Shown here piece after piece: positions 38,193 through 48,420 of a stretch of DNA of 64,000 nt. The notes beneath the pieces were generated by a model. It made no database searches. It was not told the DNA's origin and worked only from the letters and a program-made list of their open reading frames with translations. The position numbers and the translations under genes were made by a program. Source of the stretch: Duncaniella freteri. GTDB lineage: Bacteria > Bacteroidota > Bacteroidia > Bacteroidales > Muribaculaceae. The stretch is taken from NCBI RefSeq assembly GCF_004766125.1, contig NZ_SJSA01000001.1, positions 248,001 to 312,000 on the forward strand. The letters run 5' to 3'. Every line of letters begins with the position of its first letter. The stretch's first letter is position 1.

Positions 38193-41100
38193 ATGAATTC
38201 ACGATATCTACGATATATATTTTTAATTCTGTCGTTATGGGATGCTGCATCGGCTGTTGCTTTCTCCCCTGACATCTATACCGGACATTCTGTGCTGAGC
38301 CGGGGCCGCTGGGTGAAGCTCAGCGTGGAGCAGACAGGGATGCATCTCATACCGATTGCCGACATAAGAGCATGGGGGTTCGATAACCCCGGAAATGTAA
38401 GGGTGTACGGCTACGGTGGCAGGAGGATCCCTGACAGGCTTTCACTCGAAAATTATATCGATGACCTCCCTATGGTACAGAGCGAGATGACCCCCAGAGG
38501 GATTGTGTTCTATGCCGAAGGTCCGCTGTCACGCCACGATAACAGTGACAATACCCATTACCATACCGCCAATCCTTACAGCACTCACGGGTATTATTTC
38601 ATCAGCGACCGTAATGCCGAACAAAGGTCCATACCGACCGAAGGGGGCACTCCTTCCGGTGAGGGGGTCACCACATTCATTGAAAGTGTGCGCCACGAGC
38701 TTGAAGCAGTAAGCCCCGCACACAGCGGACATCTCATTGTTGGCGAGGATTTCAAGTTCACTCCCACGCGGCGTTTCACATTCAACATGCCAGGGAGGTG
38801 CGCGGACAGTAACGCCTATATGCGCTGTGAGTTTTTCGCTAAATCGAGCGGTGGCGTGCAACTGACATTCGCGGAGAACGGCAACACTCTGCCGCCACTG
38901 ACATCTGACCGAGTAGCCGGGACCACTGACTACGGAGAGATCCTCGTGACACAACGCACCCTCGATACACAGGGAGAGAAACTCAACCTCACTATCACGG
39001 CTTCTCCCATAGGATCGGTGTCGCTTGCTCATCTTGATAATATCACCATATGCTACCTGCGCGAACTGGCTATGCCGGAATCACGACATCTTGACTTCAC
39101 TGTGAAAAACTCCACAGTAACTCTCTCAGGAGTGTCGGAGTCGACCCGCGTGTGGGATGTGACAAATCCGCTTAAAGTAGTTAGGATGAAACCTGTCATC
39201 TCACAAGGGAACGCCACTTGGACCAATGAGTATTACGGCAAGCGCAGATATGCCGCCTGGGACGAGAATGCGGCACTACCGGTGCCTAAAGTTGCCGAAG
39301 TGGTGCGAAACCAGAACATACATGCCGAACCTACTCCCGACATGGTGATTTTCACACACCCTTCGCTACGAGAGCAAGCAGAACGAGTAGCAAGGCTTCA
39401 CATGGAAGAGCCAGATTCATTGAGGGTACTTGTTGTCAGCACGGATGCTGTAGCCAATGAATTCGGAAGCGGATGTGCCGACATCAACGCCATGCGCCGA
39501 ATGCTCAAGATGTTCTATGACCGCGGAAGTGACACAAATCGACATAGACTACAGTATGCCTTGATCATGGGAAGCGTAAACTATGACCACCGGAAGATAA
39601 CCCCAGTGTGGCGCAACAATATGGAGACAACAGTCCCTGTATGGCAGACCGACAACGGACATAGCGAACAGGAATCATACAGCACTGACGATGCCCTGGG
39701 TGTACTCGGGGACAACACAGGGCTAAATTTTTCGTCAGCGACCATAAATATCGCAGTCGGCAGAATACCAGCCCACAACCCGGAAGAGGCAAAGGTGTTT
39801 GTAGACCGCCTTACCGCCTATAACAAGGCTCCGAAAAGCGGAAGATGGCGCAACCGGATAGTGCTCGCTGCTGACAACGGAAACGATAACATACACATGA
39901 CACAGACCGAGGATATAGAGAAGAATTTCCGTTCGTTTGCCAAAGGACGCGACATGACATACCATAAAGTATATGTCGATGAATTCGAACTGATCGGAGG
40001 TGTAGCGAAACCGGCACGAGAGAAACTTCACAATCTGCTCAACGAGGGTGTGGTGTGGTGGAACTATGTGGGTCATTCATCCCACAACAGCATAGGCAGA
40101 GAAGGGTTACTGAACTATTCGGACCTCCAGAAATTATATCTTCGCCGTGCGCCATTCTTTTATGGGGCGACCTGCACATTCGCCCAATGGGACGACGATG
40201 AGCATTGCGGAATGGAATATCTCACCCTTTCCGATGCCGGAGGATTGATAGGCGGTATCTCTGCCACCAGGACAGTGTATATCTCACGCAACGGCATACT
40301 GACCTCAGCCCTTGGCAAGGAATTGTTCGACACTGACAGCGACGGAAGGATGCGCCCTATAGGAGAGATACTGCGCCGTTCAAAAAACAGAATAGGCGCA
40401 GACTCCAACAAGCTCCGATATGTGCTGCTCGGCGATCCAGCCATGAGACTGGCTTTTCCGGAGAATACCGCCACACTCGACAGCATAAATGACAAGGCAG
40501 TCACTGCCGACAACGGAGATTCAGAGCCGCCGGTAATCACTGCTCTCGGGAACACAAAACTCAGCGGATCGGTATGCAGCCATGACGGAAATGTCATCGA
40601 GTCATTCAACGGATTCATCGAGCTTACTCTCTACGATGCCGAAAGCAGCCACACAACACACGGAAGGGAGAATTCCTCGGGCACAGGAGGCATAGTGTTC
40701 GACGAGCAGGGGGAACAGCTCTATACAGGACGAGCCAAAGTTGTCAACGGAAAATGGGAGTGCACAATAATACTTCCTCCTGAAATATCCGATAATTTCC
40801 GCAATGCCACCCTGTCAATGTATGCCCAAAGCGATGATGACATACTATTATCAGCAGTGGGAGCCAACCGAGATTTCTATGTGTACGGATATGATGAGAA
40901 TGCTATCGTGGACGACAATGCCCCGGTGATCGAATCAATGTATCTCAACCACGAGACTTTCCGCAACGGTGATGCCGTCAATCCCACCCCTATGCTGCTG
41001 GCAAGAGTGAGCGATGATATGGGTATAAACATGTCACTTGCCGGAGTAGGCCATCAGATGTCGCTGCGCATAGATGAAACAAAGAACCTCAGCGACCTGT

Positions 41101-41585
41101 CATCGTCATTCATACCCGACATAGACGGCTCTCCGGCAGGCAACATAGCCTATCAGCTGCCGGAACTGACTCCGGGACACCATACAGCCTCACTCAAAGT
41201 GTGGGACATAGGAGGAAATTCCACAACTGCGTCAATAGACTTCTATGTGGACCCGACACTTGCCCCAAAGATATTCGACGTTTATACCGATGCAAACCCG
41301 GCTTCGACAGAGGCTAATTTCTATATAGCACACAACCGTCCAGATGCCATGCTGAGCGTGAGGATAGATGTATACGACATGTCGGGACGCTTCGTATGGA
41401 GCGACACAACCCGCGGACGTGCCGATATGTATCTGACGACACCTGTGAAATGGGACCTCAACAATATGAGCGGCAACCGTGTGGGCCGCGGCATATATGT
41501 GTACCGCGCCACCGTGATATCGGAAGGGTCGGACACCACACCCTCCACATCATCGTCAGCAGCCAAACGTATAGCTGTGATGTAA
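38193..41585 (+). CDS. porU: Type IX secretion sortase PorU (gingipain-like C25 peptidase)
   Basis: A 1130-residue surface protease of family C25 that removes the C-terminal sorting domain from type IX cargo and attaches it to lipopolysaccharide. The catalytic His is at about 628 (NYVGHSSHNSIG) and the catalytic Cys at about 661 (YGATCTFAQWDD), both conserved. The C-terminus (MSGRFVWSDTTRGRADMYL to GRGIYVYRATV) looks like a sorting-type Ig domain. The start is the ATG at 38193, giving a clear signal peptide; an in-frame TTG at 38112 lies in the terminator. Its usual partner porV is absent nearby. The gene converges on rel with only 6 bases between stops. Confidence 0.94.
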   Translation: MNSRYLRYIFLILSLWDAASAVAFSPDIYTGHSVLSRGRWVKLSVEQTGMHLIPIADIRAWGFDNPGNVRVYGYGGRRIPDRLSLENYIDDLPMVQSEMTPRGIVFYAEGPLSRHDNSDNTHYHTANPYSTHGYYFISDRNAEQRSIPTEGGTPSGEGVTTFIESVRHELEAVSPAHSGHLIVGEDFKFTPTRRFTFNMPGRCADSNAYMRCEFFAKSSGGVQLTFAENGNTLPPLTSDRVAGTTDYGEILVTQRTLDTQGEKLNLTITASPIGSVSLAHLDNITICYLRELAMPESRHLDFTVKNSTVTLSGVSESTRVWDVTNPLKVVRMKPVISQGNATWTNEYYGKRRYAAWDENAALPVPKVAEVVRNQNIHAEPTPDMVIFTHPSLREQAERVARLHMEEPDSLRVLVVSTDAVANEFGSGCADINAMRRMLKMFYDRGSDTNRHRLQYALIMGSVNYDHRKITPVWRNNMETTVPVWQTDNGHSEQESYSTDDALGVLGDNTGLNFSSATINIAVGRIPAHNPEEAKVFVDRLTAYNKAPKSGRWRNRIVLAADNGNDNIHMTQTEDIEKNFRSFAKGRDMTYHKVYVDEFELIGGVAKPAREKLHNLLNEGVVWWNYVGHSSHNSIGREGLLNYSDLQKLYLRRAPFFYGATCTFAQWDDDEHCGMEYLTLSDAGGLIGGISATRTVYISRNGILTSALGKELFDTDSDGRMRPIGEILRRSKNRIGADSNKLRYVLLGDPAMRLAFPENTATLDSINDKAVTADNGDSEPPVITALGNTKLSGSVCSHDGNVIESFNGFIELTLYDAESSHTTHGRENSSGTGGIVFDEQGEQLYTGRAKVVNGKWECTIILPPEISDNFRNATLSMYAQSDDDILLSAVGANRDFYVYGYDENAIVDDNAPVIESMYLNHETFRNGDAVNPTPMLLARVSDDMGINMSLAGVGHQMSLRIDETKNLSDLSSSFIPDIDGSPAGNIAYQLPELTPGHHTASLKVWDIGGNSTTASIDFYVDPTLAPKIFDVYTDANPASTEANFYIAHNRPDAMLSVRIDVYDMSGRFVWSDTTRGRADMYLTTPVKWDLNNMSGNRVGRGIYVYRATVISEGSDTTPSTSSSAAKRIAVM

Positions 41586-41591
41586 CAGGGA

Positions 41592-43859
41592 TCACTTCAC
41601 GCGGTCAGCCCTCCTGACACCTTTGATCTTCAGAACTTTCGAACAAAGAGAGTCCACCTGGGACGTATCTGAGACCTTGACATCGAGACTGCATGTGAAC
41701 ACTTCGCCCTTAGCCTCAATGTTGAGCCGGCGTATGTCGATCTCCAATGAGCTGGAAATCATCCCTGTAAGCTCCTGTAGAATGCCATGACGGTCAATAC
41801 CTTCAATACGGATATTGGCTATAAACTCGCTTGCAACCTTATCCCATCTCACCGCCAGAAGACGGTCGCCGTGGCTTGCCTTAAGCTTTTGGGCATGAGG
41901 GCATGTGAGGGAGTGAATCTCCACCTTGCCATCGTAGTTGAGAAAACCCATCACGTCATCACCGGGTATGGGGCGACAGCAATCGGCAAATATATAATTG
42001 CTCTCCTTGCCGTCGTCGTGGAGCACATATACCTTTTTAGTATTGATTTTCCCGGCATTCGAGTCAGGTGTCTGACCGGACTGACCTGCGTCAGCTCCTC
42101 GAATGCGCTTGGGCTTCAGCCCTCCGAATCCGAGGCTGAAAAGACGGCTAACAAATGACTTCGCCCCTGAGGATGTATTGACATTGAGATAATCGTCAAT
42201 CGATGCCTCACCTGACCCGAGCTTCAGAAAGAGCTCTTCACGTGTCTGAACCTGATATCTGCCAAGAATCTTGGTGATAACATTGTTGTTCAGTATGATA
42301 TGGTTATCGGCAAGGAACTTTTCAAAAATCCTGCTCCCCTCCTCGACATATGGCATCTGCACCCTGCGAAGCTCCTTGCGCAAACGCGTCTTCGCCTTGG
42401 CGGTGGAAAGGAATGACATCCATTCCGACTTAGGAGTCTGGGACTGCGAAGTCAGCACCTCGACCTGATCTCCGGAATTTAGCTTACTCGACAACGGCAC
42501 AAGCTTGTGGTTGACCTTTCCGGCTATACAATGATTGCCTATCTCGGAGTGAAGAGTGTATGCAACATCGAGCACTGTCGCACCTGACGGAAGCGTGAGA
42601 AGCTCTCCCTTAGGGGTGAACACCACTATCTCACTTGAGAAGAAATTGAGTTTGAGCGTGTCGAGAAAATCGATAGCGTTCGGGTTGGGGTCGTCAAGAA
42701 TGTCCTTGATTGTGCGCAGCCACACTGTCAGCTCGCTCTCCTCCTCCCCTTCGCCGCCAATCTTGTATTTCCAATGGGCAGCGAAGCCTTTCTCGGCTAT
42801 CTCGTCCATCTTGCGAGAGCGTATCTGTACCTCTATCCAGTTGCCGTCAGGTCCCATAAGCGTCACATGAAGAGCCTGATAACCGTTTGCTTTCGGCACT
42901 GTGATCCAATCGCGGATACGTTCGGGATGCGGCCGATAGAGATCGGTAAGCGCGGCATATATGCGGTAACACATCTCCTTTTCCCCTACTCCTGACGGCG
43001 GATCGAAGATGATACGCATGGCATAGAGGTCGTATACCTCCTCAAACGGAATACGCTTAGCCTCCATCTTACGCCATATGGAGTACACCGACTTGACGCG
43101 TGCCTTAGCCTCGTAGGTGAGCCCCATGGCGGCAAGACGCTGACGAATCGGTGTCGCGAAATTGTTATAGACCATCTCGCGCTTCTCTTCGCTTCCTTTT
43201 ATAAGAGATGCTATACGGGCATACTCGGCAGGATGCTCGAACTTGAAGCTCAGGTCCTCCAGTTCGGTCTTTATGCTGAACAGCCCCAGGCGATGGGCAA
43301 GCGGGGCATATATATAGAGGGTCTCGCCTGCGATCTTGTACTGCTTGTTGGGAGCCATTGACCCAAGTGTGCGCATATTATGCAGGCGGTCAGCCATCTT
43401 TATGAGCACAACACGTATATCCTGGCTCATTGTGAGCAGGAGTTTACGGAAATTCTCAGCCTGGGCTGACGCCCTGTCGCCGAAGATACCACCCGAGATC
43501 TTGGTGAGCCCCTCCACAAGCTCGGCAATCTTCTTGCCGAACTGCCGCTCTATATCCTCGACCGTGTACTCGGTGTCCTCCACCACATCATGAAGAAGGG
43601 CGGCACATATGGAAGTAGAACCAAGCCCTATCTCACGTGAAGCAATCTTGGCAACGGCAATAGGGTGCAGGATGTAAGGCTCGCCGGAGCGGCGTCGCAC
43701 CCCTTCATGGGCAGAACGAGCAAACTTGAATGCCCGCTCTATTATATCCACTTTCTTGCGGTGATTACTTTTAATATATCCCTGAAGAAGATCGGCAAAC
43801 TCATCATCGATCAGCTTGCGCTCCTCCTCGGGAGTCAGAGAATAAGACTGGGGTTCCAT
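41592..43859 (-). CDS. rel: Bifunctional (p)ppGpp synthetase/hydrolase (Rel/SpoT)
   Basis: A 755-residue stringent-response enzyme. The N-terminal HD hydrolase domain has His51 and the His90-Asp91 pair in CAALLHDVVEDTEY, so the hydrolase looks active. The synthetase domain (about 230-350) has RIYAALTDLYRPHPERIRDW and KANGYQALHVTLMGPDG with the substrate-binding residues, so both activities are likely. TGS (about 395-460) and a C-terminal ACT domain (GIDRHGILQELTGMISS) follow. It is transcribed after manC with a 12-base gap. Convergent with porU. Confidence 0.96.
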   Translation of the reverse strand: MEPQSYSLTPEEERKLIDDEFADLLQGYIKSNHRKKVDIIERAFKFARSAHEGVRRRSGEPYILHPIAVAKIASREIGLGSTSICAALLHDVVEDTEYTVEDIERQFGKKIAELVEGLTKISGGIFGDRASAQAENFRKLLLTMSQDIRVVLIKMADRLHNMRTLGSMAPNKQYKIAGETLYIYAPLAHRLGLFSIKTELEDLSFKFEHPAEYARIASLIKGSEEKREMVYNNFATPIRQRLAAMGLTYEAKARVKSVYSIWRKMEAKRIPFEEVYDLYAMRIIFDPPSGVGEKEMCYRIYAALTDLYRPHPERIRDWITVPKANGYQALHVTLMGPDGNWIEVQIRSRKMDEIAEKGFAAHWKYKIGGEGEEESELTVWLRTIKDILDDPNPNAIDFLDTLKLNFFSSEIVVFTPKGELLTLPSGATVLDVAYTLHSEIGNHCIAGKVNHKLVPLSSKLNSGDQVEVLTSQSQTPKSEWMSFLSTAKAKTRLRKELRRVQMPYVEEGSRIFEKFLADNHIILNNNVITKILGRYQVQTREELFLKLGSGEASIDDYLNVNTSSGAKSFVSRLFSLGFGGLKPKRIRGADAGQSGQTPDSNAGKINTKKVYVLHDDGKESNYIFADCCRPIPGDDVMGFLNYDGKVEIHSLTCPHAQKLKASHGDRLLAVRWDKVASEFIANIRIEGIDRHGILQELTGMISSSLEIDIRRLNIEAKGEVFTCSLDVKVSDTSQVDSLCSKVLKIKGVRRADRVK

Positions 43860-43871
43860 GGTCGATAGGTA

Positions 43872-44951
43872 TTAAAGGAATTTATCGTCGAAACGCATCT
43901 TCACATCATTGACCATCTGCTTTATGCGCTGCTCATCAGCCTTAGGACATATAAGCAACACATCCTCCGCATCGGCAACAATATAATCCTTAAGACCGTC
44001 AGCCACAATGAGCTTGCCATTAGGTGTCACAAAGATGTTGCCATGAGAGTCGTAAGCCACGAGACTTCCTCCCTGCGCCACATTGCTGTCGGCATCCTTG
44101 GCGGAATTGTCATACAGCGCACTCCATGTGCCAAGATCATTCCAACCGAATCCGGCACATTCGACATATACGTTGTCGGCTTTCTCCATCACAGCATAGT
44201 CAATGGAGTTGGCGGGGCACGCCCCGAAATTCTGCCTTATGAAATCGTCCTCTCGGGGAGTGCCGAACAGTCCTTCACCACGATCGAAAAGTACTGTCAG
44301 ATCGGTGTCATATCTGCGGAGAGCATTGATGATAGACGAGGCTTTCCAAAGGAATATGCCTGCGTTCCAGAAGAATTCACCTGTCTCCAAAAACACTTTG
44401 GCAAGCTCAAGATTAGGCTTTTCGGTGAATGTCTTTACCTTGTTGATATCATCGGTGACCTTAGGCCCTATCTGTATATAGCCGTAACCGGTCTCGGGAC
44501 GTACCGGTGTGATGCCGAGAGTGAGGAGGGCATCTTTGCTCTCAACAAACTCAAAACCTTTCCTCACACAGTCGCAATAGATGCTCTCACCTGTTATGAG
44601 ATGATCGCTCGGGGCGACTATCATCGAAGCATCAGGATCAAGGGCTGCTATATGGTAAGCCGCCCAGGCGATGCAAGGGGCGGTGTTGCGGCGTGCAGGT
44701 TCGAGAAGTATATTATGAGGGAGCAGATCGGGAAGCTGCTCACGGATGAGAGGTGCGTATTTCGCATTGGTTACCACCACGATATTTTCCTTGGGCACCA
44801 ATGGGAGTATGCGGTCGTAGGACATCTGAAGGAGCGAACGCCCGGTCCCCATAAAATCAATGAACTGTTTGGGACGATCCTCGCGTGAGTAGGGCCAAAA
44901 ACGGCTACCGACTCCACCACACATTATGACACAATAACGATGAGACATCAT
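43872..44951 (-). CDS. manC: Mannose-1-phosphate guanylyltransferase
   Basis: A 359-residue nucleotidyltransferase making GDP-mannose from mannose 1-phosphate and GTP, for glycan synthesis. The N-terminus has MCGGVGSRFWPYSREDRPKQF, the family's nucleotide-binding and catalytic lysine signature. VAPSDHLI, GYGYIQIG, FTEKPN and FWNAGIFLW are also present. It is a single-domain (guanylyltransferase only) form without the isomerase half. It lies between the LolC/E-type permease and rel; the 66-base gap upstream may hold its own promoter. Confidence 0.94.
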   Translation of the reverse strand: MMSHRYCVIMCGGVGSRFWPYSREDRPKQFIDFMGTGRSLLQMSYDRILPLVPKENIVVVTNAKYAPLIREQLPDLLPHNILLEPARRNTAPCIAWAAYHIAALDPDASMIVAPSDHLITGESIYCDCVRKGFEFVESKDALLTLGITPVRPETGYGYIQIGPKVTDDINKVKTFTEKPNLELAKVFLETGEFFWNAGIFLWKASSIINALRRYDTDLTVLFDRGEGLFGTPREDDFIRQNFGACPANSIDYAVMEKADNVYVECAGFGWNDLGTWSALYDNSAKDADSNVAQGGSLVAYDSHGNIFVTPNGKLIVADGLKDYIVADAEDVLLICPKADEQRIKQMVNDVKMRFDDKFL

Positions 44952-45017
44952 AGTAATGAAGATTTCAATTATTACTGACCGCTAAGTTACAAAAAACTCA
45001 CGTCAATTCAAAAAAAG

Positions 45018-46232
45018 TCAACGGTCCAATCGAGGGAGAGAACGAGAGGAGACCATTCCGGAAAAGAATCCTATGACGAGCACCACTGCCGAGGTAACGA
45101 GGACATCGGTGAGGGACAGACGGCACGGATAATGGTCAATAGACATCTGAGACGGGTCTCCGCCAAGAGATATCAGTCCGAAATGCTGCTGAAGCAGACA
45201 TAACACAACTCCAATAGCCACCCCTATAATACCGCCCATGACAGCAATGAGCATACCTTCCTCCAGGAATATCCTCCTGAGCATCCCTCGTGAGGCACCA
45301 AGCGATGTGAGGATACGCATATTATCCTCCTTCTCAATAATGAGCATCGACATGGTGGAAAGGATGTTGAACGAAGCCATAACCAGGACAAAGAGCAACA
45401 TCAGGAATGTGATCCATTTTTCAATCTCTATCATACGGAAAGAGGATTCCTGCTGTTTGAGACGGTCAGCCACAATGTATCCGTCACCGAGACGGCTGCT
45501 GATGCCATCAACTACCTGTGGGATGCTGAATCCGGAATCAACAGCCACATCAAGTGATGTAGCCTCCGTGGAATAGTCGAAAAGAGTACGTGCCGAACGC
45601 AAGGGTATGAACACGAGATCCTCGTCATACTCACCCTGATCGGTCTGATATACGCCGCTCACAACCAATGTGTCGGTACGGAACGCAGCCATCGGGAATG
45701 CAGGGTTGATGCGTCCGAGCCTGCGCGGGACTGTGAGGAAAAAGGTTGACTCGTAGGCTGGACGAGCCCCGGTGCGGATAGCCACCCCGACACTCAGCAA
45801 TGCACAATTCATCGATGGGGAGTCGACCATTTCGCCATCGATAACGAGTTCGGAAAGAGTGGACACGTCAGAGTACCCCTCTTCAATGCCTCGCACTTTG
45901 ACAGGCATCTGGTCGCCGTCGCTCACTGCGAGGGCGCGCTGCTCAAGCACCTGCCTGACAGCTGCCACACCAGGCACCGAAGCCACTATGCCAGAAAGAG
46001 AGTCGCCATCGGCTATCACCGCTCCATACGGCAGCGTAACCTTGATTTCAGGATCGATAGCCGATAGGCGTGAGGAGGCGAGATCGGTGAAACCGTTGAA
46101 CACTGACAGCACACACACCATAGCCATTGCGGCAACAGCAATGCCAGCCATCGATATCATGGATATGATATTGACAGCGGCATGACTTTTCTTAGCAAAC
46201 AGATAGCGCAACGCTATGCGCAGAGCGAGCAT
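45018..46232 (-). CDS. LolC/LolE-type ABC transporter permease (FtsX family)
   Basis: A 404-residue inner-membrane permease. The N-terminus LALRIALRYLFAKKSHAAVNIISMIS and the early helix are typical of LolC/E, and a large periplasmic domain (about 50-260) and three C-terminal helices follow. These proteins release lipoproteins from the inner membrane to LolA with the LolD ATPase, which is not nearby. Start chosen at the ATG at 46232, which sits 1 base after the rbfA stop, so coupling is likely; a frame starting earlier at 46292 overlaps rbfA. Confidence 0.87.
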   Translation of the reverse strand: MLALRIALRYLFAKKSHAAVNIISMISMAGIAVAAMAMVCVLSVFNGFTDLASSRLSAIDPEIKVTLPYGAVIADGDSLSGIVASVPGVAAVRQVLEQRALAVSDGDQMPVKVRGIEEGYSDVSTLSELVIDGEMVDSPSMNCALLSVGVAIRTGARPAYESTFFLTVPRRLGRINPAFPMAAFRTDTLVVSGVYQTDQGEYDEDLVFIPLRSARTLFDYSTEATSLDVAVDSGFSIPQVVDGISSRLGDGYIVADRLKQQESSFRMIEIEKWITFLMLLFVLVMASFNILSTMSMLIIEKEDNMRILTSLGASRGMLRRIFLEEGMLIAVMGGIIGVAIGVVLCLLQQHFGLISLGGDPSQMSIDHYPCRLSLTDVLVTSAVVLVIGFFSGMVSSRSLPRLDR

Positions 46233-46233
46233 A

Positions 46234-46578
46234 TCAGTCCGGTTGTTTTCCGAGGAGCTTATCGATATTCTCGATATAATCGAGCGAATCATCGATGTAG
46301 AAACTCAGCTCGGGACATTTCCTGAGCTGAAATCTCACACGCTGTGCAAGCTCGTAGCGGATGGTCTTTGCACTGGCAGTGATACTTTCCAGAAGCTCCT
46401 GCGACTTATCTGTGGGGAAAATAGAGAGATATACCTTGGCGATGCTCAAGTCAGGCGACACGCGCACTGCGCTCACAGACACGAGCACTCCATGAGTCTT
46501 GGCAGTCTGCAAGCGGAATATCTCACTCAGTTCCTTCTGAATGAGACGTGCTATTTTAGCTTGTCGTGTTGTTTCCAT
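46234..46578 (-). CDS. rbfA: 30S ribosome-binding factor RbfA
   Basis: A 114-residue ribosome-maturation factor acting on the 5' region of 16S rRNA. The KH-like fold is recognisable from RQAKIARLIQKELSEIFRLQ, SVSAVRVSPDLSIAKVYLSIF and RYELAQRVRFQLRKCPELSFYIDDSLDY, the last being the family's conserved RVRxxLRxxPELxFxxDxSLxY pattern. It is upstream of the LolC/E-type permease (1 base between them) and 43 bases downstream of serS on the same strand. Confidence 0.95.
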   Translation of the reverse strand: METTRQAKIARLIQKELSEIFRLQTAKTHGVLVSVSAVRVSPDLSIAKVYLSIFPTDKSQELLESITASAKTIRYELAQRVRFQLRKCPELSFYIDDSLDYIENIDKLLGKQPD

Positions 46579-46621
46579 AATCTGATTGAATTTTCAAGGA
46601 TACAACAATCGATAGGCTCGA

Positions 46622-47893
46622 TTAGTTGATGACGTCAAATCCTGTGTACTTGCGCAGGCATTCGGGAACAATGATACCTTCGGGTGTCTGATTGTTCTCC
46701 AGGAGAGCAGCCATGATGCGCGGGAGGGCGAGAGCCGAGCCGTTGAGCGTGTGACAAAGATGAGTCTTCTTGTCCTCACCGCGGTAACGGCATTTCAGAC
46801 GGTTTGCCTGATAGGTCTCGAAGTTGGATACAGATGACACCTCAAGCCAACGTTCCTGCGCGGCAGAGTAGACCTCAAAGTCGAATGTTATCGCAGAGGT
46901 GAAGCTCATGTCGCCGCCACACAGACGGAGTATGTGCCAGGGGAGCCCGAGGCTTTCAAGCAGACCCTGAACATGATCCTTCATCTCTTCGAGAGCCGCA
47001 TATGAGTCCTCAGGCTTCTCGATGCGCACGATCTCGACTTTGTCAAACTGATGCAGACGGTTGAGTCCGCGCACATCCTTGCCGTAGCTTCCTGCCTCGC
47101 GACGGAAACATGCCGAATAAGCACAGTTCTTCACCGGAAGCTGATCAGCCGGGATTATGACATCGCGATAGAGGTTGGTGACAGGGACCTCTGCGGTAGG
47201 GATCATGTAGAGCTTATCTTCATTGATAAGGTACATCTGCCCTTCTTTGTCGGGGAGCTGGCCGGTGCCGTAACCGGAAGCCTCGTTGACAACATAAGGG
47301 GGCTGTATCTCAAGATAACCGGCATCGGAAGCCCGGTCGAGGAAGAACTGGATGAGAGCGCGCTGGAGCTTCGCACCCTTGCCGATGTACACAGGGAAAC
47401 CAGGTCCGGTGATCTTTACACCGAGATCAAAGTTGATGAGGTTGTACTTCCTGGCAAGATCCCAGTGAGGGAGTGCGTCAGATGAAAGCTCAGGCATCTT
47501 GCCACCTGTCTTCTCCACAACATTATCGGCAGCGGTGAGCCCCTCGGGCACCATATCGCAAGGTACATTGGGCATACCGAGAAGAATGTCACGGATAGAG
47601 TTCTCAGTGACGGCGAGACGGTCGGACAGCTCTTTCTGCTTCTCCTTCATCTCGGCAACCTCCTTCTTGGCCTCCTCAGCCTCAGCCTTGTTTCCTTCCT
47701 TCATGAGACGACCTATTGAGTCAGCTTTCTTCTTGAGCTGAGCTGCGAGAGTATCGCTCTGGAACTGAAGGTTCCTGCGCTCGTCGTCGAAGTCAATAAC
47801 GTCATTAACCCCCTGTTTGCCGTCAAAACCTTTGACAGCGAGGCGCGCAATGATGCGCTCGGGGTCCTCTTTTATCTGTTGTAGAGTAAGCAT
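46622..47893 (-). CDS. serS: Seryl-tRNA synthetase
   Basis: A 423-residue class II synthetase. The N-terminal 110 residues form the long antiparallel coiled-coil arm that binds the tRNA-Ser variable arm (KKKADSIGRLMKEGNKAEAEEA region). The catalytic core has motif 2 FRREAGSYGKDVRGLNRLHQF and motif 3 NGSALALPRIMAALLENNQ. Typical length. It is preceded, after an 8-base gap, by yqeY in the same direction. Confidence 0.97.
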   Translation of the reverse strand: MLTLQQIKEDPERIIARLAVKGFDGKQGVNDVIDFDDERRNLQFQSDTLAAQLKKKADSIGRLMKEGNKAEAEEAKKEVAEMKEKQKELSDRLAVTENSIRDILLGMPNVPCDMVPEGLTAADNVVEKTGGKMPELSSDALPHWDLARKYNLINFDLGVKITGPGFPVYIGKGAKLQRALIQFFLDRASDAGYLEIQPPYVVNEASGYGTGQLPDKEGQMYLINEDKLYMIPTAEVPVTNLYRDVIIPADQLPVKNCAYSACFRREAGSYGKDVRGLNRLHQFDKVEIVRIEKPEDSYAALEEMKDHVQGLLESLGLPWHILRLCGGDMSFTSAITFDFEVYSAAQERWLEVSSVSNFETYQANRLKCRYRGEDKKTHLCHTLNGSALALPRIMAALLENNQTPEGIIVPECLRKYTGFDVIN

Positions 47894-47901
47894 CCTTTCT
47901 A

Positions 47902-48351
47902 TCAGTTGAGAAGTTCTTTAACTTTTGCGGAGATGGCTTTGCCGTCGGCACGGCCAGCGAGAGCCTTGGAGGCTATGCCCATCACCTTACCCATTTCCTT
48001 AGGAGATGTAGCACCTACCTGAGCTATAATCTTCTTAAGCTCCTCGGTGAGTTCATCTTCGGAAAGCTGCTTGGGGAGATATTCCTCGATCACAGCAGCC
48101 TCAGCGAGCTCGTTGTCGCGGAGGTCGAAACGATTCTGCTCCTCATAGATAGCAGCCGTCTCCCTGCGCTGCTTCACCATCTTGGCAAGAATCTTCATAG
48201 CGGCATCATCCGACAGAGAGCCGTCACCTCCCTTAGCAGTCTTGGCTTCGAGAAATTCTTTCTTGACGCCACGAAGGGTCTCCAGACGTACCTTTTCGCG
48301 TGCAAGCATAGCGGCCTTTATATCGGCGGAAATTCTTTCAAATAAGTCCAT
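47902..48351 (-). CDS. yqeY: GatB/YqeY domain protein
   Basis: A 149-residue protein of the YqeY family, which resembles the C-terminal tRNA-recognition domain of the amidotransferase subunit GatB. Family hallmarks: LREKVRLETLRG-like MLAREKVRLETLRGVKKEF, KMVKQRRETAAIYEEQNRFDL and YLPKQLSEDELTE. No clear role is known; it may act on tRNA. A -7 box TAACTTTG lies at 48390-48397 (minus), about 40 bases before the ATG, with no clear -33 box. serS follows after 8 bases. Confidence 0.93.
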   Translation of the reverse strand: MDLFERISADIKAAMLAREKVRLETLRGVKKEFLEAKTAKGGDGSLSDDAAMKILAKMVKQRRETAAIYEEQNRFDLRDNELAEAAVIEEYLPKQLSEDELTEELKKIIAQVGATSPKEMGKVMGIASKALAGRADGKAISAKVKELLN

Positions 48352-48420
48352 ATTTCGGGTATTTGTTATGAATCGATGATAATATTCCGCAAAGTTAACA
48401 CTTCGCGTGCGATTTTTGAC

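Noticed and set aside
44043..44888. 281-codon ORF antisense to manC
   Set aside because: It is a shadow of manC with no family match and no promoter; manC is strongly supported on the opposite strand.
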